Assembly (NCBI GenBank): GCA_937895645.1
Contig: CALBKQ010000171.1
Coordinates: 1-5,055, forward strand
From: an uncultured Clostridia bacterium
Lineage (GTDB): Bacteria; Bacillota; Clostridia; Oscillospirales; Acutalibacteraceae
DNA length: 5,055 bases
Direction of reading: 5' to 3'
Below are positions 1 to 5,055 of this stretch, in pieces. Position 1 is the first letter of the stretch. Each line of letters opens with the position of its first letter. Made by a program: the position numbers and the translations under genes. The notes below the pieces were generated by a model. The model was not told where the DNA came from. It saw nothing but the letters and a program-made list of their open reading frames with translations, and made no database searches.

Positions 1-501
1 GGCACATGGGACACTGAAGCCGAATACAAGGACATCCGCGTGACCGAAAATGGAAAGACCACTACCCTGCCCGACTTGGCCAAAGCCACGGAGGTGTTGG
101 CAAAACTCTACGACGGTTCGTACGGAAACAACTATACACTTGAACTGAAGGCACGCAAGACGGGTGGAGCCGAGGGCTTCCTCATCTTCTTCGGAATGAG
201 CAAAGACGGCAAGCAGGGCTACCGCTTCAACATCGGCGGATGGGGCAACCGCACGACGGCCCTGCAACAGCTGTATGCACAGGGCGACCAAGTGGTGAGC
301 CGCGAGGTTCCCCAACACATCGAGGAGGGACGCTGGTACGACCTGCGCATCGAACTGACTCCGCACGTGGCCAAACTGTATGTGGACGGAAAGCTCATCA
401 TCGACAACGAACTGAAGCCCATCCCGCAGAAGTTCCTCGCATCGGGTTACGACGAAGAGACGGGCGAGGTCATCATCAAGTTCATCAATAATAAATGGTA
501 A
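1..501 (+). CDS. Alpha-L-arabinofuranosidase (GH51) internal fragment, LamG-like domain, both ends missing
   Basis: The frame is open from base 1 (Gly-Thr-Trp-Asp-Thr-Glu), so the ATG at 40 is an internal Met and not a start. The protein is a beta-rich concanavalin/LamG-like module. Visible marks are LKARKTGGAEGFLIFFG, FNIGGWGNR, the EEGRWYDLRIEL strand and LYVDGKLI, followed by SGYDEETGEVIIK. From family knowledge, this pattern is typical of secreted Bacteroidales GH51 arabinofuranosidases. In these a LamG-like domain sits inside the C-terminal beta-sandwich, which resumes with a 'DE.TGEVI.KVVN' strand. The enzymes release arabinose from arabinan and arabinoxylan. The catalytic barrel would lie upstream and is absent, so activity cannot be judged. 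After GEVIIK (up to 480) the expected strand is replaced by FINNKW and a stop at 499-501, which come from the adjoining dnaE sequence. The native gene therefore ends near 480. High G+C and a lack of TTA, CTA and TCA codons set it apart from everything to the right. The LamG-like module is firmly seen; the GH51 assignment rests on remembered family architecture. Confidence 0.75.
   Translation, partial: GTWDTEAEYKDIRVTENGKTTTLPDLAKATEVLAKLYDGSYGNNYTLELKARKTGGAEGFLIFFGMSKDGKQGYRFNIGGWGNRTTALQQLYAQGDQVVSREVPQHIEEGRWYDLRIELTPHVAKLYVDGKLIIDNELKPIPQKFLASGYDEETGEVIIKFINNKW
466..486. other. Chimeric junction between Bacteroidales-like and clostridial DNA
   Basis: Composition changes abruptly here from more than half G+C to very A+T-rich. 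Two conserved proteins on opposite strands both lose their family pattern at the same place. Read forward, GH51 keeps its pattern through GEVIIK (codons 463-480) and then becomes FINNKW-stop. Read in reverse, DnaE keeps its pattern through NLPFIIDELD (down to about 475) and then becomes antisense GH51. The stretch gtcatcatcaag (469-480) fits both genes: as VIIK in GH51, and in reverse as LDDD in DnaE, where an acidic run is expected. That suggests joining at a short shared sequence of about a dozen bases. No direct repeat, inverted repeat, integrase or transposon end is seen. An assembly or amplification artefact is the simplest reading; a genuine rearrangement is possible but would disrupt dnaE. 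Confidence 0.8.
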
Positions 502-3156
502 ATTGATAAGCATTTCATTACGATTACTGCCTAATCCATCTAAAGCACCGCTTTTAATAAGACTTTCAACCGAACGACGATTAAAACCTTTACCATGAAC
601 ACGCTTACAGAATGAATAGAATGATGTAAACTCACCATTTTTCTCTCGCTCATTAATAATTGTATCAATAAAATCATGGCCAAGATTTTTTATTGCCAAA
701 AGCCCAAACATTATTGATTTTTTATTATCATTTGCAACTGTAAAATGCTTAAAACTAAAATTAACATTTGGTGGAAGTATCTTAATTCCATTGCGTTTGC
801 AATCATCAATATATCCTGCAACTTTATCAGAGTTATCAAGCACACTTGTAAGCAGTGCCGCCATAAATTCACTAGGATAATAGTATTTAAGATATGCCGT
901 TCTATATGCTACAACAGCATATGCGGCAGCGTGAGATTTGTTAAAAGCATAAGATGCAAATGATGACATATCATCAAAAATCTCATTCGCAATTTCATTA
1001 GAAATACCGTTTTTAGCACAACCATCGCAGAAAAATGTGCGTTCATCTTCAAGGACCTTGTGCTTTTTCTTTGACATTGCACGACGAACAATATCAGCAC
1101 GCCCGAGCGAATAACCTGCAAGTGAACGGAAAATTTGCATTACCTGCTCCTGATAAACCATACAGCCATAAGTAACATCAAGAATCTGGCGGAGCATTGG
1201 TGTTTTATAACGGATATTATCAGGGTTATGCCTATTTTGAATATATGAATCAATAGAGTCCATTGGACCTGGTCTGTAAAGAGAAATAACCGCAATAATG
1301 TCTTCAATATTTGTTGGTTTAAGTCGCATAAAGACACTTCTCATACCACTTGATTCACACTGGAAAACACCGTCAGTTTTACCACTTGTGAATAATGAAT
1401 ATACATTCAAATCATCAAAGTCGATTTTTTCAATATCAAAATCAGGATTTTTACGCTGTACCATTTTTACACAATCGTTGATAACTGTCAGTGTACGAAG
1501 ACCAAGAAAGTCCATTTTGAGAAGTCCTAATTCTTCAATTGTTGTCATTGTAAACTGAGTAACAACTGATTCATCATTAGTTGCAAGTGGCACATAGTCA
1601 CTTACTGGTCTGTCAGTAATAACAATACCTGCGGCGTGAGTTGATGCGTGACGAGGCATACCTTCAACACTCATTGAAGTATCAATGAGTTCTTTTACTT
1701 TATCGTCACTATCATATAAAAGTTTTAAGTCTTCACTTTCTTTAAGTGCTTTTTCTATTGTAATGCCTAATGCTCTTGGGATTTTCTTTGCAACATTATC
1801 AACAGTTGCATAAGGCATTCCCAACGCTCTGCCAACATCACGAATTGCGGCACGAGCAGCCATTGTACCAAATGTTACAATTTGCGCTACATGGTCTGCA
1901 CCATATTTATTGACAACATAATCAATTACTTCTTGACGCCTTTCATAACAGAAATCTACATCAATATCAGGCATACTAACACGTTCAGGATTTAAGAAAC
2001 GCTCAAAAATAAGGTTATATTTAATTGGGTCAACATTAGTAATACCCGTGCAATAAGCACAAATACTACCTGCACCTGAGCCACGACCTGGGCCTACCGG
2101 AATACCATTATCTTTTGCATATTGAATAAAGTCAGAAACTATAAGAAAATAATCAACATAGCCCATACTTTCAATAACAGAAAGCTCATATTCAAGTCTA
2201 TCGATATATAGTTGGTCAGGGTTTTCACCGTATTTTTCTTTTAATCCTGCATAAGATTTTTCACGAAGATAGTCATAGTGCGTAATACCATCAGGGACTT
2301 GGAAATTAGGAAGTTTTGTGTTACCGAACTCAAAATCAAAATTACACATATCTGCAATTTTTTGAGTGTTTTGTATTGCATCTTCAACATAGTCAAATTT
2401 TTGACGCATTTCTGCTTCAGTTTTAAGATAAAACTCATCTGTTTCAAATTCAAGTGCAGATTCTTCATCAACTGTATGGTTAGTGGCAATACAGATAAGA
2501 ACCTTTTGCACTTTAGCATCTGAGCGGTCAATATAATGCACGTCATTTGTTGCTACAAGTGGTATTCCTGTTTCTTGAGAAAGGCGAAGTAATCCCTCAT
2601 TAACTTTTAACTGTTCAGATAAGGAATGGTCTTGCATTTCAAGATAATAGTTATCTTTACCAAAAAGATTTGAATACCAAATAGCTGTTTCTTTTGCTTT
2701 AATATACTCTCCATTCGCAATAAGTTTAGGGATTTCACCTGCAAGACAAGCAGAAAGACATACTAAACCTTCGTGATGTTTTTCTAACAACTCACGGTCA
2801 ATTCGTGGTTTAGTATAGAATCCGTCAACCCAAGCAGATGACACAAGCTTTGTAAGATTTTTATACCCTGTTTCATTTTTGCAAAGTAACACAAGATGAT
2901 GACGATTAGAGTCAACACCGTGAACTTTATCAAATCTTGAACGAGCAGCAACATAAACCTCGCAACCTATAATTGGTTTAATTCCTGCCTTTTTTGCCTC
3001 TTTGTAAAAATCAACTGCACCAAATAAATTGCCATGGTCAGTAATTGCTATTGCATTTTGTCCACGTTCTTTTGCAACATAACAAAGCCTATTAAGACGG
3101 GATACACCGTCTAATAAGCTGTATTCAGTATGCACATGTAAATGAACAAAAGACAT
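481..3156 (-). CDS. dnaE: DNA polymerase III subunit alpha (DnaE), 3' end truncated at the junction
   Basis: This is the replicative DNA polymerase catalytic subunit. In clostridia DnaE normally works with PolC, extending primers. About 892 native residues run from ATG at 3156-3154. The N-terminal PHP domain shows HLHVHTEYS (5-13), TDHG (39-42), IGCEVYV and TNDVH (203-207), so its metal-ligand pattern looks intact. The polymerase palm has GPGRGSGAGS (355-364), PDIDVDF (catalytic Asp399 and Asp401) and MDFLGLRT (third Asp, 549). RHASTHAAG (502-510), YQEQVMQIF (668-676), RRAMSKKK (691-698) and SHAAAYA (741-747) follow, then a helix-hairpin-helix region near GFNRRSVESLIKSGALDGLG. There is no exonuclease insertion, so it is DnaE and not PolC. 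Family members have about 1150 residues. The clamp-binding motif, OB-fold and C-terminal domain are missing because the sequence switches to foreign DNA near 480. No frameshift or stop was found. The frame stays open to base 1 by chance (1052 codons), but the last ~155 are antisense GH51 and not DnaE. It begins 16 nt after lysA. Confidence 0.95.
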
Positions 3157-3162
3157 AATAAT

Positions 3163-3167
3163 ACCTC
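3163..3167 (-). promoter_or_regulatory. Ribosome binding site of dnaE
   Basis: GAGGT lies 6 nt before the dnaE ATG, inside the 16-nt gap after the lysA stop. It fixes the start at 3156, which also puts the PHP motif HLHVH at residues 5-9, where it belongs. The gap is too short for a terminator plus promoter, so dnaE is most likely translated from the same message as lysA. Confidence 0.8.
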
Positions 3168-3172
3168 AAAAT

Positions 3173-4444
3173 TTATTCCGTAACTTTTTTGTAGAAATCA
3201 AAACAATCGAATGTTGCAAAATAGTCTGCAGGAGTTTCTGCACGACGGATTAAATCGAAACTACCATCTTCTTTAAGAAGGATTTCTGCAGATTTGAGTT
3301 TACCGTTATAGTTATATCCCATAGCAAAACCATGAGCACCTGTATCGTGAATGAAGAGCAAGTCACCCATCTGGATTTTTGGTAACATTCTATCAATCGC
3401 AAATTTATCGTTATTCTCGCAAAGTGAACCTGTAACATCATATTTATAGTCACAAGGCTCATTTTCTTTACCCATAACTGTAATGTGGTGGTATGCACCG
3501 TAAATTGCAGGTCTCATAAGGTTAACTGCACACGCATCAACACCGATATACTCTTTATGAGTATGTTTCTCATTGATTGCACGAGTTACAAGTGCACCAT
3601 AAGGTGCTAACATAAATCTACCAAGTTCTGTATAGATTGCAACATCATCCATACCTGCTGGTACGAGTACTTCATTATATACTTTTTCTACGCCTTTACC
3701 GATTTCAAAAATATCGTTACCCTCTTGGTCAGGACGGTAAGGAATACCGATGCCACCTGAAAGGTTAATAAATTTAATGTGTGCACCTGTTTCTTCTTTA
3801 AGTTTTACCGCAATTTCAAAAAGAGTTTTTGCAAGTGTTGGATAATACTCATTTGTTACTGTGTTACTTGCAAGGAATGCATGAATACCAAACTCTTCAA
3901 CGCCTTTAGATTTCATAATCTTAAATGCTTCAAAAAGTTGTTCTGTTGTCATACCATATTTTGCATCGCCAGGGTTGTCCATAATATTATTTGCGATTGA
4001 AAAATAGCCACCCGGATTATAACGACATGAAAGTTTTTTTGGTAAATAACCAAGAGTCTTTTCAAGAATATCAATATGAGTAATATCGTCAAGGTTGATA
4101 ATAGCACCTAAATCATCTGCATACTTAAACTCTGATGGTGGTGTATCATTTGATGAGAACATAATGTCATCACCTGTTGCACCGATTGCATTTGAAAGCA
4201 TAAGTTCAGTTTTTGATGAACAGTCACAACCGCAACCATATTCTCTTAAAATATTGATAAGAAATGGATTTGGTGTTGCTTTAACTGCAAAATATTCTTT
4301 GAAGCCTTTATTCCAAGCAAATGCTTTTTTAAGATTTTCTGCATTTTTACGTATACCCGCTTCATCATAAAGATGGAATGGGGTTGGATATACCTTTGCA
4401 ATTTCTTCAAGTTTTTCTTTAGTAGTAAATGGTGTTTTGCTCAT
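3173..4444 (-). CDS. lysA: Diaminopimelate decarboxylase (LysA)
   Basis: A pyridoxal-phosphate enzyme of fold type III (alanine racemase-like barrel plus beta domain). It decarboxylates meso-diaminopimelate to L-lysine, the last step of lysine synthesis, in the cytoplasm. Numbering the longer form (ATG at 4450, 425 residues), visible marks are EYFAVKATPNP with the PLP-linking Lys57, CGCDCSS (73-79), the RYNPGG strand (143-148) and His190 in GIHAF. The phosphate-binding glycine loop SGGIG is at 231-235, ELGRFMLAPYGALVTR at 275-290, the active-site cysteine in GSLCENND (Cys344) and the cofactor-contacting Tyr379 in MGYNYNG. Length suits the family. CENND stands where many LysA have CESGD. I prefer the start at 4444 (423 residues, MSKTPF), because AGGAG at 4452-4456 lies 7 nt before it but only 1 nt before the ATG at 4450. 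With 4444 there are 2 nt after the engB stop; with 4450 the genes overlap by 4 nt. Related carboxynorspermidine or arginine decarboxylases are less likely given the motifs. Confidence 0.93.
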   Translation of the reverse strand: MSKTPFTTKEKLEEIAKVYPTPFHLYDEAGIRKNAENLKKAFAWNKGFKEYFAVKATPNPFLINILREYGCGCDCSSKTELMLSNAIGATGDDIMFSSNDTPPSEFKYADDLGAIINLDDITHIDILEKTLGYLPKKLSCRYNPGGYFSIANNIMDNPGDAKYGMTTEQLFEAFKIMKSKGVEEFGIHAFLASNTVTNEYYPTLAKTLFEIAVKLKEETGAHIKFINLSGGIGIPYRPDQEGNDIFEIGKGVEKVYNEVLVPAGMDDVAIYTELGRFMLAPYGALVTRAINEKHTHKEYIGVDACAVNLMRPAIYGAYHHITVMGKENEPCDYKYDVTGSLCENNDKFAIDRMLPKIQMGDLLFIHDTGAHGFAMGYNYNGKLKSAEILLKEDGSFDLIRRAETPADYFATFDCFDFYKKVTE

Positions 4445-4446
4445 TT

Positions 4447-5034
4447 TCATTCTCCTAAATATTCTTCAATGTATTTTTTAACTATGTCAAGTCCTTGTCC
4501 GTTTTCAGACGAAAATGGAATAATTCTATCTTTAGGGACAAAACTCATTTCTTGCTTTGATTTTTCAATGCGTTCATTGTAATCTTTTTTCTTTTTAAGT
4601 TTATCGGCTTTGGTCATTACAACAATAAACTCATAACCACTTGCCTGTAAAAATTCCATCATCATAATATCGTCTTTTGTTGGTGGATGACGCATATCAA
4701 CAAGTTGTACAACAAGTTTTATGTTTCGGTTAGAATTAAAATAACCTTCCATCATTTCTGCCCAACGGTCTTTTTCTGTTTTTGCAACCTTAGCATAGCC
4801 ATAACCAGGCAAATCAACAAAATTATATTCATCAACCTGATAAAAGTTGATTGTAATGGTTTTTCCCGGCACTGAGCTTACTCTTGCAAGGTTTTTTCGA
4901 CCAAAAAGTTTATTAAGCAACGAACTTTTACCTACATTTGAACGACCTGCAAAAGCAATTTCAGGCAAATCCGAGTCAGGCAACTGCCCAAATGTACCAT
5001 AAGCTGCTTTGAATTCTGCTTTATCGTATCTCAT
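4447..5034 (-). CDS. engB: Ribosome biogenesis GTPase EngB (YsxC/YihA)
   Basis: An essential cytoplasmic TRAFAC-class GTPase that helps assemble the large (50S) ribosomal subunit. The 195-residue length is what the Firmicute YsxC family shows. All five G motifs are present in order: G1 P-loop GRSNVGKS (30-37), G2 threonine in PGKT (Thr59), G3 DLPGYGYAK (74-82), G4 TKAD (141-144) and a G5-like SSENG (175-179). The EngB signature around G1 to G3, including NKLFGRKNLARVSS, PGKT and INFY, separates it from Era, Der and Obg. No extra domain is attached and nothing is broken. The start at 5034 is supported by a strong Shine-Dalgarno site and by the normal distance to G1. It is the first gene of the visible cluster. 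In many Firmicutes lon lies just upstream, but the window ends before that can be seen. Confidence 0.97.
   Translation of the reverse strand: MRYDKAEFKAAYGTFGQLPDSDLPEIAFAGRSNVGKSSLLNKLFGRKNLARVSSVPGKTITINFYQVDEYNFVDLPGYGYAKVAKTEKDRWAEMMEGYFNSNRNIKLVVQLVDMRHPPTKDDIMMMEFLQASGYEFIVVMTKADKLKKKKDYNERIEKSKQEMSFVPKDRIIPFSSENGQGLDIVKKYIEEYLGE
4452..4456 (-). promoter_or_regulatory. Ribosome binding site that decides the lysA start
   Basis: AGGAG lies inside the last codons of engB (the Leu-Gly-Glu end). It is 7 nt from the ATG at 4444-4442 and only 1 nt from the ATG at 4450-4448. The first spacing is normal for a Firmicute, the second far too short. The site is followed at once by the engB stop TGA (4449-4447), so translation of lysA is probably coupled to that of engB. 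Confidence 0.8.
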
Positions 5035-5039
5035 AAATA

Positions 5040-5045
5040 CCCCTC
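5040..5045 (-). promoter_or_regulatory. Ribosome binding site of engB
   Basis: GAGGGG ends 5 nt before the engB ATG (5034-5032) and supports that start. The TAA just upstream of it (5048-5046) could be the stop of a preceding gene, but only 10 bases remain beyond the site. Neither an upstream gene nor a promoter can be claimed. Confidence 0.75.
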
Positions 5046-5055
5046 TTAAACAAGT

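Noticed and set aside
1..501. Horizontal transfer of a carbohydrate-degradation gene into a clostridial genome
   Set aside because: The fragment lacks both ends, no mobile-element trace flanks it, and it sits in place of the 3' end of a replication gene. A chimeric assembly explains this with fewer assumptions.
745..2546. Several short open frames of 65-101 codons on both strands within 745-2546
   Set aside because: They lie in other frames of dnaE, whose own frame is continuous with conserved motifs throughout. Their products are low-complexity with no recognisable domain.
481..3156. PolC-type polymerase instead of DnaE
   Set aside because: The PHP domain is at the N-terminus and uninterrupted by a 3'-5' exonuclease, and the palm motifs are in DnaE order and spacing.
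3157..3172. Intrinsic terminator between lysA and dnaE
   Set aside because: The gap is 16 nt, holds the dnaE ribosome binding site and has no G+C-rich stem with a T run.
4445..4446. Lysine riboswitch (L-box) or separate promoter in front of lysA
   Set aside because: Only 2 nt separate the engB stop from the preferred lysA start, so there is no leader. Control would have to act upstream of engB, outside the window.
3250..4875. Short open frames on both strands across lysA and engB
   Set aside because: All are shadow frames of well-supported genes, and none has its own convincing ribosome binding site or family pattern.
1..5055. A novel defence, mobile or RNA-based system
   Set aside because: All bases except the junction and short gaps are accounted for by four known protein families. 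I saw no repeats, arrays, conserved RNA folds or unknown genes.

Overview
The window is best read as two unrelated pieces of DNA joined near positions 466-486. The first ~480 bases have more than half G+C and carry, on the plus strand, an internal piece of a Bacteroidales-type (Prevotella/Bacteroides) GH51 alpha-L-arabinofuranosidase. From about 487 to the end the sequence has roughly one third G+C or less. It carries three housekeeping genes on the minus strand with the codon use and protein style of a gut clostridium (Oscillospiraceae/Ruminococcus-like Firmicutes). The taxonomic placement is inferred from composition and protein style, not from a search.

Layout, left to right: GH51 fragment (1-~480, +); junction; dnaE, DNA polymerase III alpha subunit, with its 3' end cut off by the junction (~481-3156, -); lysA, diaminopimelate decarboxylase (3173-4444 or 4450, -); engB/ysxC, ribosome-assembly GTPase (4447-5034, -); and 21 bases of upstream sequence holding the engB ribosome binding site.

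The minus-strand genes are transcribed engB -> lysA -> dnaE. Gaps are 2 nt (or a 4-nt ATGA overlap) and 16 nt. Each gene has its own Shine-Dalgarno site and there is no room for terminators, so they look like one co-transcribed housekeeping cluster covering large-subunit ribosome assembly, lysine/cell-wall precursor metabolism and DNA replication. Their shared job is growth rather than one pathway.

I found no RNA gene, CRISPR array, insertion sequence, riboswitch or other mobile or defence system. The one truly unusual thing is the junction. It breaks two conserved genes in mid-domain, at a short sequence both could share, and is most simply an assembly or library chimera in metagenomic data. 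The dnaE reading frame stays open by chance through the whole antisense of the GH51 fragment to base 1, which could mislead a gene caller into a fused protein.
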